Assembly: GCA_002440045.1 (NCBI GenBank)
Contig: DJRI01000063.1
Location: 2,621-10,967, forward strand
Length of the DNA: 8,347 bases
Direction: 5' to 3'
From: Ruminococcaceae bacterium UBA6364
GTDB lineage: Bacteria > Bacillota > Clostridia > Oscillospirales > Acutalibacteraceae
The first letter of the stretch is position 1. Each line of letters begins with the position of its first letter. Of the stretch, positions 1 to 6,477 are shown in pieces. The translations under genes and the position numbers were made by a program. The notes beneath the pieces were generated by a model, which saw nothing but the letters and a program-made list of their open reading frames with translations, had not been told where the DNA came from and did not search any database.

Positions 1-1576
1 CGCCGAAAATATACGAAGCCTTGTTAAGTATGCTCATACATGTAACGCTGTCGGTAAATTCGAGCGGAGCTTTGACCTTTGTTACGGGGCACCAGTCGCC
101 GAGCCCGATTTTAACAAGCCCGTTTTCGTCGCGGCGGCGCGAAATGTATTCGCAATATCTGAAAATCGCCGTGGCGTTTTCTTTTAAAATATCAAGGTCT
201 CCGCGCAAAATGTATGAATAATAAGGTATATATGTAAGCGCGGCGTCCCACGCGGGGCCGTTGCCCCACTCAAAGCCCCAGCCGCCCGTCGGAACAATTC
301 CGGGAAGAGCGCCGTCCTCGCGCTGGGCTTTTCTTATGTTGTTAAGCCACTCGCGATAGCTTTTCACAGCGTCGAGATTCATTAAAATATGCTCAGACGA
401 AAGCGCCGCGTCGCCCGTCCAGCCGTTCTTTTCGCGGTGGGGGCAGTCTGTCGGGAAATAGTAGAAATTTGAAAGGTCCGAGTTGCGCGTCATCGCCTGA
501 AGCTTGTTTGCAACGGGGTCCGAGCACGAAAATCCGCCAAGCTCTTTTAAAGCCGAATTGCAGACGATATATGTAAGAAGCGACGGAACAGCCTCCTCTT
601 CGGTTATGCCGAAAACAACGCAATAGCGAAAGCCGTGATAGGTGAACACAGGCTCAAATATCTCTTCGCCCTCGCCCTTTAAAATATAAATATCGCGCTG
701 AGAATAGCCGTCGGGATAAAACTGAATGTTGCTGATATCCGGCTCGCCGTCCGCGTCAAGATATTCGCCGAACTGCAAATCTATCTGTCTGCCGCGCTCG
801 CCGCTGATTTTAAGCCGCACAATGCCCGCGGTGTTTATGCCGAAATCGTAAAGAAAACCTTCCTTTTCTTTTGAAGGCAGGCCGTTTGCCTCTTTAACAA
901 CGTCGCCGCGCGGCTTATATTGCCTTAAAGTGCACTTTTTAATCGAAACCGCGCTTATGTGCCTTACCGCCGCAATCGGCTCTGCCGTGCAAAGACGTTT
1001 TTCGCCGCGGGGCGTTTCGGCAATAACGGCGTCGTTCCAAAAATCATCGACGTATTTAACCTGTGACCAATCGGGAATTTCTTTGCGCGCGTCATAAAAG
1101 CAGCCGCAGCGAAGGTCGTCGAAAATAACGGGCGACGGAGCGGTTTTTACGGTGCGGTCGGCTTCGATTTTGTCAACCGTGCCGTCTGAATTGAAAATCT
1201 CGATGCAAAACGCCGTGCGCGGCGCACCGCGAAAGCTCGCCTTGTCAAAGTCCCAAATCTGACCGCCCAAGGGATTCTGCATTCCGTTGCCAAGGTGCAG
1301 ACCGAGCACGTTTTTGCCCTCCGCAACGTACTCTGTAATGTCGTATTCGTCATAGTAAACAATATCGTCGGGGTTTGAAATATACGGCGCAAGAATGCCC
1401 TTTGTTATTTTTCTGCCGTTGATATAAATGTCGTAAAACCCAAGCCCCGTAACGGTAACGGTGCACTTTTCGGGCGGTGAATAAATAATAAAGCTTTTTC
1501 TGAAATACGGCGCGGCAACATGGTCTTTATAAGTAGAAAACTTTCTTGACGCGCTTATAAACTTTTCGGAAAGCAT
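1..1576 (-). CDS. GH78 alpha-L-rhamnosidase, N-terminal part (runs off left edge)
   Basis: Releases terminal alpha-L-rhamnose from plant glycosides, pectin or bacterial polysaccharides. The frame stays open for 525 codons to the window edge. Residues about 28-200 fit the rhamnosidase N-terminal beta domain (GLGFYDIYINGRKI, then YDITEYVAEGKNVLGLHLGNG). Residues about 210-335 fit the central beta-sandwich (DFGINTAGIVRLKISGE, GEYLDADGEPD, FTYHGFRYCVVFG). The (alpha/alpha)6 catalytic domain begins near 350 and carries the family signature TDCPHREKNGWTGD at 376-389. D377, E382 and D389 have the same spacing as the active-site acids that I recall for Bacillus RhaB (D567/E572/D579). The catalytic general base expected near the C terminus is outside the window. 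No signal peptide or membrane segment is visible at the N terminus, so the enzyme is probably cytoplasmic and acts on imported oligosaccharides. The ATG at 1576 is preceded by AAAGGGGA about 6 bases upstream. The family call is firm; the substrate is unknown. Confidence 0.95.
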   Translation of the reverse strand, partial: MLSEKFISASRKFSTYKDHVAAPYFRKSFIIYSPPEKCTVTVTGLGFYDIYINGRKITKGILAPYISNPDDIVYYDEYDITEYVAEGKNVLGLHLGNGMQNPLGGQIWDFDKASFRGAPRTAFCIEIFNSDGTVDKIEADRTVKTAPSPVIFDDLRCGCFYDARKEIPDWSQVKYVDDFWNDAVIAETPRGEKRLCTAEPIAAVRHISAVSIKKCTLRQYKPRGDVVKEANGLPSKEKEGFLYDFGINTAGIVRLKISGERGRQIDLQFGEYLDADGEPDISNIQFYPDGYSQRDIYILKGEGEEIFEPVFTYHGFRYCVVFGITEEEAVPSLLTYIVCNSALKELGGFSCSDPVANKLQAMTRNSDLSNFYYFPTDCPHREKNGWTGDAALSSEHILMNLDAVKSYREWLNNIRKAQREDGALPGIVPTGGWGFEWGNGPAWDAALTYIPYYSYILRGDLDILKENATAIFRYCEYISRRRDENGLVKIGLGDWCPVTKVKAPLEFTDSVTCMSILNKASYIFG

Positions 1577-1643
1577 AAAAAATCCCCTTTGCTTTTAAAT
1601 ACTAAATGCACGGGCTTCCCCCGCGCTTTTTATTTTCAATTAT

Positions 1644-1672
1644 ATAATAGCCGAACACGCAAAAAACTTCAA
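1644..1672 (-). promoter_or_regulatory. Sigma-A-type promoter of the rhamnosidase gene
   Basis: On the minus strand, TTGAAG (1672-1667) and TATTAT (1649-1644) are separated by exactly 17 bases. A second TATAAT overlaps just downstream (1644-1639) but lies 22 bases from the -35. The pair sits about 70 bases before the rhamnosidase ATG and downstream of the hairpin at 1740-1777, so the rhamnosidase is probably transcribed separately from the zinc-ribbon operon. No operator or catabolite-response-like palindrome was recognised next to it. Confidence 0.6.
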
Positions 1673-1739
1673 GACTATCTTAAAGACTTAATGAAAACAT
1701 TTTTTAAACTTCCAGTGAATTGCGATTACTTGAAAAGGG

Positions 1740-1777
1740 CGCGCGGCGCAAAAAGCCGAAGCCTTTTGCACCGCGCA
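1740..1777 (-). terminator. UUCG-capped hairpin, probable end of the zinc-ribbon operon
   Basis: Read as minus-strand RNA, the arms 1777-1761 and 1756-1740 pair without interruption over about 17 bp, including three G-U pairs, around a C(UUCG)G tetraloop. Read as plus-strand RNA, the same G-U positions become A-C or C-A mismatches, so the structure is selected or functional in the minus direction. It lies about 50 bases past the stop of gene F and ahead of the rhamnosidase promoter, where an operon terminator belongs. The following U tract is weak (CCCUUUUC), so termination may be partial, or the hairpin may serve as a 3'-end stabiliser. Confidence 0.55.
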
Positions 1778-1828
1778 AGAGTGATATAAAAAATGGGGAT
1801 ATGCAAAGAAAGGTATAAGAGAGCCGAA

Positions 1829-3394
1829 TTATTTGCTCCAAAGCTGAACGTCCATAAGAATTAGAGAATTTTTATCATTGTCGAACTCATGTTCTTTTCC
1901 CTTGACTTCAACAACTATTTTTATATAGTCTGCTCCGCTTATGTCGGCGTTAAAATTCACAAGGTCTGTTTTTCTACCAATTGCGGGCGAAGTGTAAACA
2001 AGCTTATCGTCGGCATAAATTTTCACTTGGCTGTAAGCGTCCTCGTTAATATCCGCGTGCGGTGACAAAGACCCCGAAATATACTTATATTTTCCGTAAA
2101 CTCTGTATTCAGCTGTAGTTATTTCCTTTATGTTATTCCAAAAATCACGACCTTTAAAAATCGCATAACCGCTCAAATCGGTATATGTTTTTCCGAACGG
2201 GTCTGTGGGGAGTCCGTCGTTCCAAGTGAACCCGCCGTTAATCGGCGTCAGCGTTGAAAGCGAAACGGGCTTTTCTGCTTCAAGCTTTTCTTTTTTTGCT
2301 TTAAGCTCTTCGCTGTCGGGCAGAATTTCAAGCGCCCCGTTTATTTCGGAAACAGCCGCACTGTAATTTCTTTTTCCGACAAGCGCGTCGGCTGTTTCAA
2401 TCGCCTTTGCAACATATTTCTGCGTGTAGCCGTCAAGAATGCTTTGAAGCTCGGGGTCACCGCCCGTTATTTCAAGCGTTTCTTTAATCGCTTTGATTGC
2501 ACTGACGTAATCGTTTGCGGCGGCTTTTTCGGCAGAATTTTTAATCGCGTCTTTTTTAAGCTCTGCAAAATATTCGCCTTTGTACGAAGCCAGCGCACTG
2601 TTCAGCTCTTCGTCGGTGCCGACCGCATTAAGCGCAGTATTAAGCTCTGTAACGGCTTTTTCAAAAAGCCCCTTGTCGGCATAGTCCTTTGCCGCTTTCA
2701 AAACCTCGTCCTTATAATTTTTAACGGCTGAGTCGTATTTTTCTTTTGCCGACGCATAGTTTTCGTCGGATTCGTCTACATTTTTGAGGTTTGTAATCGC
2801 GCCGAGCCAATCCGATTTTTCATAAGACGCCGCACCTGACGCATACGCCTCTTTTGAAAGCTTCAAAGAATCGACATAGCTTTTTGCTTCTTCCGCTGAG
2901 GCGGCAACGCTTTTTTCGCCTATGCGCGCAATCGCCGCAAGCTCGTCTTTAGCCGCATCGTAGTCAACATCGCCGTTTTTAAAGCCGCTTTTGATTTTTT
3001 CGATTCTGCTTTTTAAGGCACTTTTAAGAAGCGGAGCCGATTTCCCGCTAAGCTCGCTTTCATAAATCGAAACGGCTTCGCTGTAATTACCGCCGTCAAG
3101 CGCTTTTATCACCTTGTGCTCTGCGCCCGAAAGGTATTTAATGCCTATCGCCGCGCCGGCGATAAGAATAACCGAGAGCACCGAAAGCACGATGATTTTT
3201 GCTTTTTTCGCTTTCGTCATAGGCACGCGTTTTTTGCTTTCGGCTGTGTGAGTCGGCGTTTTCGTTGGCACAAATGCCTCGGGAAGCGGCGCGGTGTCGC
3301 TGTTCGTATAATATTCCTGCACACTTTGCATGCCGCACTTTGGGCAAAACTTATCTTCGGGCTTCAGCGGATACCCGCAATTTTTACATACCAT
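1829..3394 (-). CDS. Gene F: membrane-anchored zinc-ribbon / TPR-like stalk / NPCBM-like protein
   Basis: A 521-residue protein and the last gene of the operon. A zinc ribbon (C3, C6, C17, C20) is followed by a Pro/Thr-rich linker (about 33-60), a basic patch (KKRVPMTKAKKAK) and one membrane segment (about 66-88). The positive-inside rule puts the ribbon in the cytoplasm and the rest outside. Residues about 92-375 form a Lys/Glu/Ala-rich helical stalk with TPR-like units of the type G-x-Y/W/F-x-x-A-V/I near 101-110, 194-203, 241-251, 293-303 and 341-351. Residues about 378-521 resemble an NPCBM/CBM51-type carbohydrate-binding sandwich: YGKYKYISGSLSPHAD, VKIYADDKLVYTSPAI, and ISGADYIKIVVEVKG. 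Its likely role is to hold a binding domain away from the membrane; no enzymatic motif is seen. The ribosome site GGAGGTAA overlaps the last codons and stop of gene E, and the ATG lies 5 bases past that stop, suggesting translational coupling. The architecture is clear; the ligand is unknown. Confidence 0.9.
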   Translation of the reverse strand: MVCKNCGYPLKPEDKFCPKCGMQSVQEYYTNSDTAPLPEAFVPTKTPTHTAESKKRVPMTKAKKAKIIVLSVLSVILIAGAAIGIKYLSGAEHKVIKALDGGNYSEAVSIYESELSGKSAPLLKSALKSRIEKIKSGFKNGDVDYDAAKDELAAIARIGEKSVAASAEEAKSYVDSLKLSKEAYASGAASYEKSDWLGAITNLKNVDESDENYASAKEKYDSAVKNYKDEVLKAAKDYADKGLFEKAVTELNTALNAVGTDEELNSALASYKGEYFAELKKDAIKNSAEKAAANDYVSAIKAIKETLEITGGDPELQSILDGYTQKYVAKAIETADALVGKRNYSAAVSEINGALEILPDSEELKAKKEKLEAEKPVSLSTLTPINGGFTWNDGLPTDPFGKTYTDLSGYAIFKGRDFWNNIKEITTAEYRVYGKYKYISGSLSPHADINEDAYSQVKIYADDKLVYTSPAIGRKTDLVNFNADISGADYIKIVVEVKGKEHEFDNDKNSLILMDVQLWSK

Positions 3395-3399
3395 AAATG

Positions 3400-3951
3400 T
3401 TACCTCCGAAAGCTGTTGAAATTAAATCCGCAGTTTTTACAAAAATTCGTTTCGGGCGCTCTTTGCGTACCGCATTTCGGGCAGTATTTTCGTTCTGCCG
3501 CCGCGCTTCTTCCGACCTCTGCGGCAACAGCCGTACCGTTTTTATTACGCGCGCTTACCGCAAAAAAAGACACGGTAAACAAAATGAGCGCAATCCACGT
3601 TCCGATTGAAATATTTCCGTAGTCAAAATCGAGCAAATAATCCATGCCGTTTTGCGAAGCGTACAAAAAAAGCAAGCCTGCAACCGATAATGCGCCCAAA
3701 GCCGAAAAAATCTTGAAAAGCACACCATCATTTGTAAAGGACGACAAAAGCATTAAAACAGCAGGTATAAACGCCGCAAGCGTTAAATCCACAAGCCAAC
3801 TATCAAACTCGCCGTCTGCCGCAAAACCGAGCGCGTCCAAAAAGCTGTAATCGGGTCTTCCCGGGAACAGCCCGCCCCAAACATCAAAAATCGGGACAAA
3901 CATGACGTTAATTAAAGATGCCAAAGAAAATATAAGTTTTTTAATTTTCAC
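3400..3951 (-). CDS. Gene E: four-TM membrane protein with C-terminal zinc ribbon
   Basis: About 183 residues of unknown function. Hydrophobic segments lie near 6-22, 56-72, 81-98 and 115-133. They are followed by a soluble tail with one zinc ribbon (C157, C160, C171, C174; YCPKCG and FCKNCG). The basic N terminus (MKIKK) and four segments place the ribbon in the cytoplasm. The frame also opens at GTG 3960, but that start would overlap the only ribosome-site-like sequence. GTG 3951 is preferred because GTGGGTG lies about 6 bases before it and it gives a typical MKIKKLIFS start. The site is weak, so expression may depend on ribosomes leaving gene D 15 bases upstream. The ribbon sits at the opposite end from those of genes A, B, C and F, which suggests that the cytoplasmic location of the ribbon matters more than its position in the chain. 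No known family was recognised for the membrane part. Confidence 0.87.
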   Translation of the reverse strand: MKIKKLIFSLASLINVMFVPIFDVWGGLFPGRPDYSFLDALGFAADGEFDSWLVDLTLAAFIPAVLMLLSSFTNDGVLFKIFSALGALSVAGLLFLYASQNGMDYLLDFDYGNISIGTWIALILFTVSFFAVSARNKNGTAVAAEVGRSAAAERKYCPKCGTQRAPETNFCKNCGFNFNSFRR

Positions 3952-3966
3952 TGCACACACCCACTG

Positions 3967-4413
3967 TTATTCTGCCTTATAGCCGCACCGGGAGCAGAAC
4001 GCCGAATTTTCGCCCATTTTATTGCCGCAATTTCTGCAATATTTATCCTTGTGATTTAAAGGCGGCTGTGCTTTTTGCTCTTGTCCGCAATTCGTGCAAA
4101 AATGCGCGTCTTTTTCAATAAACGCCCCGCAATAGAGGCACTGCGTTTTTTGGGGCTGCGGTATTTCAGAATCATCTTTTGTGTTTTCGGGTTCTTTTAA
4201 AGAATTTGAATAACTTTTTGCACAGCCCACAACAAGCAAAATCACGCCGATAATAAGCACAATAATTCCCATATAATAAATTGTATCGACATAGGAATAG
4301 TCGGAGCTCCCCCAAAAATCGTACCAGCCGTATTCAAATGAGTTTTGCATATTGCTCGCCCAGATCCACGCAATACAGCCGAGTATAATAAAAACAACGC
4401 CGAATGCAACCAT
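3967..4413 (-). CDS. Gene D: two-TM protein with tandem C-terminal zinc ribbons
   Basis: About 148 residues of unknown function. Two membrane segments (about 3-19 and 47-65) flank a short outer loop rich in aromatic and acidic residues (FEYGWYDFWGSSDYSYVD). A polar linker leads to two consecutive zinc ribbons (C92/C95/C106/C109 and C126/C129/C140/C143), both with the operon's common x2-x10-x2 spacing. This is the only member with a double ribbon. Two membrane segments imply that both ends lie in the cytoplasm. The frame is open up to a TTG at 4449, which would overlap gene C, but GAGGTGA lies 6 bases before ATG 4413, so that is the start used here. It leaves a 19-base gap after the gene C stop (4433). 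Tandem ribbons can bind metal, nucleic acid or protein; nothing in the sequence decides between these. Confidence 0.9.
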   Translation of the reverse strand: MVAFGVVFIILGCIAWIWASNMQNSFEYGWYDFWGSSDYSYVDTIYYMGIIVLIIGVILLVVGCAKSYSNSLKEPENTKDDSEIPQPQKTQCLYCGAFIEKDAHFCTNCGQEQKAQPPLNHKDKYCRNCGNKMGENSAFCSRCGYKAE

Positions 4414-4432
4414 TTGTTTCACCTCATTTAAT

Positions 4433-5107
4433 TTATGCTCTTTTTTCAAGCTGTTTCAGCGCAAAATAAGAAACGCCGTATGAAGCACCGCCGGCAATAA
4501 TCATTCTGACAACGGGAACAACAAATACCGTTATCGCACGCGCCGTACTGTAGCTGCACCCCATATTCACCAATATCATTAGACTGTTACTGAAAAATAC
4601 GTTCAAAAGCATAAAAAACGCGATAGGAATAAAGACGGTTAACGCCGCCCGCTTTCGCAGTGCCCCGCGATATTTTGCCGTTGCCGCAAAATACATTCCC
4701 AAGCACACCGCAGAACACAGTATATAAAGCAGTTGCGGCAATACGTCGAGCAACAAAAAATAACCCGGAGAATCATAATTTGCAATCGGTAAGCCCGCAG
4801 AGTTCGACAGCAGACTTTCATATAAAGGCGTATAAACAAACGTATAAAGCATGGCGGAAATCGCAACAGCGGCAGGCGCGAACCACGCGCACCTCGCAAT
4901 ACTTTTCTTTTGCAAATTTTGCTTCGATTCAACATAAACAGGCATTTCATTTAAAGCGGGATACACCGCCGGCTTTTCTGCTTTTATTTCGGGCGCACCT
5001 GTTTCAGAGCATGCCGCAGTACCTAAGGGCGCTTCGACTTTAGCGCCGCACTCGGTGCAAAACGCCGCATCGGCTTCAAGCTTTTTTCCGCATTTTACAC
5101 AAAACAT
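4433..5107 (-). CDS. Gene C: zinc-ribbon protein with four membrane segments
   Basis: About 224 residues of unknown function. The N-terminal zinc ribbon (C3, C6, C17, C20; MFCVKCG and FCTECG) is followed by a 45-residue linker rich in Ala, Pro and Glu. Four hydrophobic segments lie near 71-92, 117-142, 154-172 and 190-214, and the tail is short and charged (KQLEKRA). An even number of segments and basic loops (KKSIAR, KYRGALRKR) suggest both ends are cytoplasmic. The frame opens further to GTG 5122, but GGGAGTGA lies about 5 bases before ATG 5107, which is the better start. The 60-base gap after gene B is the largest inside the operon and may hold a weak internal promoter. The initiation region closely resembles that of gene B, pointing to duplication of the 5' end of the gene. 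I do not recognise a family for the membrane domain. Confidence 0.9.
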   Translation of the reverse strand: MFCVKCGKKLEADAAFCTECGAKVEAPLGTAACSETGAPEIKAEKPAVYPALNEMPVYVESKQNLQKKSIARCAWFAPAAVAISAMLYTFVYTPLYESLLSNSAGLPIANYDSPGYFLLLDVLPQLLYILCSAVCLGMYFAATAKYRGALRKRAALTVFIPIAFFMLLNVFFSNSLMILVNMGCSYSTARAITVFVVPVVRMIIAGGASYGVSYFALKQLEKRA

Positions 5108-5157
5108 CAAAATCACTCCCACATAAAAATAACCGTTATCTAAATAGCCGCTGATTA

Positions 5158-5163
5158 ATTATA
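5158..5163 (-). promoter_or_regulatory. Possible -10 box of an internal promoter before gene C
   Basis: A perfect TATAAT on the minus strand lies just past the stop of gene B, in the 60-base B-C gap, about 50 bases before the gene C start. No convincing -35 lies 16-18 bases upstream (only T-rich sequence), and the area is AT-rich, so this could be chance. Confidence 0.2.
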
Positions 5164-5167
5164 CTAT

Positions 5168-5839
5168 TTAATAATTACTGAAAAAGCTGTTATCAATTGC
5201 ACCAGCGGCAATTTTCCACTTACCTTTTTCACGTATCAAAAGCACCTGACTTGTTAAAACATTTGAATCTTCGTTGCCGTTAACCCGCAGTCTAAGCGTT
5301 ACGGCTTTTGCGGCAGTTACAGAACGGAAAAATTCATCTTTGTCATAAACGTAATATGCATACCAACTGTATATGTTGGTCTTTAAGGCTTCAAGGTCGC
5401 TTTCGTCGGCATCTTTTTCTCTTATGACAGAATATGTAATCTTTATATTGTCGCCGCATTCGTAATTACTGATGCTGTCGTCTATTAAACACCCTATATC
5501 TTCTTCCAAGTATTCATCCGTATCATAGTCTGCAAGTTCATAATCAATAAAATACTGTGCCAGCACCGAGCGCATTAATTTAACATCATGCGTTTCAATA
5601 GCCTTATAGCAATTGTTCAACGTCCTTTTATAGCTGCTGCCCGAGAGCAAAAAAATCACAGACACAACCCCTATTGCCGAAACCAAAAGCACTGTCGGTA
5701 TTAATATTTTTAAAATTTCAGACCTGTTCTGCGGCTGTGCCATCTGCACATTCGGAATCTGAGTGCTTATTGTCTGCCCGCAATTGGGACAATATACAGC
5801 ACCGTCGGAAATTTCATTTCCGCATTTTCTGCAAAACAT
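5168..5839 (-). CDS. Gene B: zinc-ribbon, single-TM protein with NTF2-like outer domain
   Basis: About 223 residues. A zinc ribbon (C3, C6, C17, C20), a Gln/Pro linker and one membrane segment (about 43-66) precede an extracytoplasmic domain of about 155 residues. That domain starts YKRTLNNCYKAIETHDVKLM and ends with an amphipathic strand plus VLLIREKGKWKIAAG. This pattern of an early helix with 'kAie..D' and a late '..GKWki' strand fits the NTF2-like/DUF4878-type fold common in clostridial zinc-ribbon lipoprotein-like proteins. The fold assignment is from pattern only. The middle is strongly acidic (about 100-125), and three cysteines (C77, C117, C128) lie outside the ribbon. No catalytic motif is seen, so a ligand-binding or scaffold role is likely. 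GTG 5848 is open in frame, but GGGGGTGA lies about 5 bases before ATG 5839, which decides the start. It follows gene A after 24 bases. Confidence 0.9.
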   Translation of the reverse strand: MFCRKCGNEISDGAVYCPNCGQTISTQIPNVQMAQPQNRSEILKILIPTVLLVSAIGVVSVIFLLSGSSYKRTLNNCYKAIETHDVKLMRSVLAQYFIDYELADYDTDEYLEEDIGCLIDDSISNYECGDNIKITYSVIREKDADESDLEALKTNIYSWYAYYVYDKDEFFRSVTAAKAVTLRLRVNGNEDSNVLTSQVLLIREKGKWKIAAGAIDNSFFSNY

Positions 5840-5863
5840 TATAATCACCCCCGCGCATTAAAA

Positions 5864-6343
5864 TCATTTCAGGAATTTAAGACTGCGGATTATTACAGGT
5901 TCTTTTGCCTTTCCCGAGCAAACCCAGAAAAAGCAAATTATTTTAATTACCCTGAACACCGTAAGCATTATTAAGCCTGCAAACGGAACAATAAAAGTCC
6001 ACGCAAGATAAAAAATGCACAGCAGAAGCAGAATATCGGCAACAATAAGCTTCAACGACTGCCGCACATGAAACATTGTGTATTCTGATGAATGACTTGC
6101 AAGCAATGCAATTATTACACCGAATATACCGAGCAAATACCCGAGCATTGCAAAAACCTTGTTGTCGGATATATCCTTCGCAGAAAATTCGGCAGTGTGG
6201 TCATAAATATCCTGTATAGGCGGCTGTCGGTCAAAGCGAACGGCGCCCTGAAGCTCCGATTGTTCTGCAAATCTTGCGCCGCAATTGGTGCAAAACAAAG
6301 CGTCATCGGGTAAACCTGTATTACATACGGGACAAATTTTCAT
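5864..6343 (-). CDS. Gene A: zinc-ribbon plus DUF4870-like membrane protein, first gene of operon
   Basis: A 159-residue protein. The zinc ribbon (C4, C7, C18, C21; MKICPVCN and LFCTNCG) and a 40-residue polar linker precede a compact hydrophobic region. Its segments lie near 63-82, 98-113 and 116-142. NKVFAMLGYLLGIFGVIIAL followed by SEYTMFHVRQSLKL matches the layout of DUF4870/Tic20-like proteins, in which a first membrane helix leads into 'fH..QsL.L'. That assignment is by pattern and the family has no settled function. The tail (KAKEPVIIRSLKFLK) is basic. The ATG is preceded by a strong AGGAGG with 7-base spacing, the best ribosome site in the operon along with that of F. The promoter at 6403-6431 gives a leader of about 50 bases. 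As leading gene, this protein probably responds first to the divergent XRE regulator. Confidence 0.92.
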   Translation of the reverse strand: MKICPVCNTGLPDDALFCTNCGARFAEQSELQGAVRFDRQPPIQDIYDHTAEFSAKDISDNKVFAMLGYLLGIFGVIIALLASHSSEYTMFHVRQSLKLIVADILLLLCIFYLAWTFIVPFAGLIMLTVFRVIKIICFFWVCSGKAKEPVIIRSLKFLK

Positions 6344-6402
6344 ATTGTAACCTCCTGAACATCAAAAGTGCTTTTTTGAGCTTTTCTGATTATTTTTCTT
6401 AA

Positions 6403-6431
6403 AATATAACATAATAGGTGGTGTGTGTCAA
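6403..6431 (-). promoter_or_regulatory. Strong sigma-A-type promoter of the zinc-ribbon operon
   Basis: On the minus strand, a consensus TTGACA (6431-6426) is followed after exactly 17 bases by TATATT (6408-6403). Transcription would start near 6396, about 50 bases before gene A. With such a good match the promoter would be highly active unless repressed, which fits an adjacent XRE repressor and the inverted repeat that covers the -35. Confidence 0.75.
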
Positions 6432-6436
6432 CACCT
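6416..6436. promoter_or_regulatory. Candidate operator over the operon -35 box
   Basis: Two overlapping inverted-repeat registers are visible: AGGTG (6416-6420) with CACCT (6432-6436), 11 bases apart, and GGTGT (6420-6424) with ACACC (6431-6435), 6 bases apart. Both enclose or overlap the TTGACA of the operon promoter, so a bound dimer would block RNA polymerase. The XRE protein encoded about 70 bases away is the obvious candidate to bind; this is inference. Part of the symmetry comes from a short GT run and could be fortuitous. Confidence 0.4.
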
Positions 6437-6448
6437 TTTGCCTTGTTT

Positions 6449-6477
6449 TTGTAGTTTTTAAGTTGTGTTAGTATTAA
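6449..6477 (+). promoter_or_regulatory. Weak promoter candidate for the XRE regulator gene
   Basis: TTGTAG (6449-6454) and TATTAA (6472-6477) are 17 bases apart on the plus strand, about 27 bases before the regulator ATG. Both boxes are poor matches, in contrast to the near-consensus divergent promoter, which suggests low constant expression of the regulator. TAGTAT at 6469-6474 is an alternative -10. Confidence 0.35.

Noticed and set aside
1147..1392. 81-codon minus-strand frame inside the rhamnosidase
   Set aside because: It lies in another frame of a gene with continuous GH78 homology and has no ribosome site; its Arg-rich product is typical of out-of-frame reading.
1589..1789. 66-codon plus-strand frame in the intergenic region before the rhamnosidase
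   Set aside because: It runs through the minus-strand promoter and hairpin, has no ribosome site and gives a low-complexity basic product.
3116..3622. 168-codon open frame on the plus strand, opposite genes E and F
   Set aside because: It is antisense to two well-supported genes with clear domains and ribosome sites. Its product is a basic, Arg/Phe-rich string without any recognisable domain, as expected for a shadow frame.
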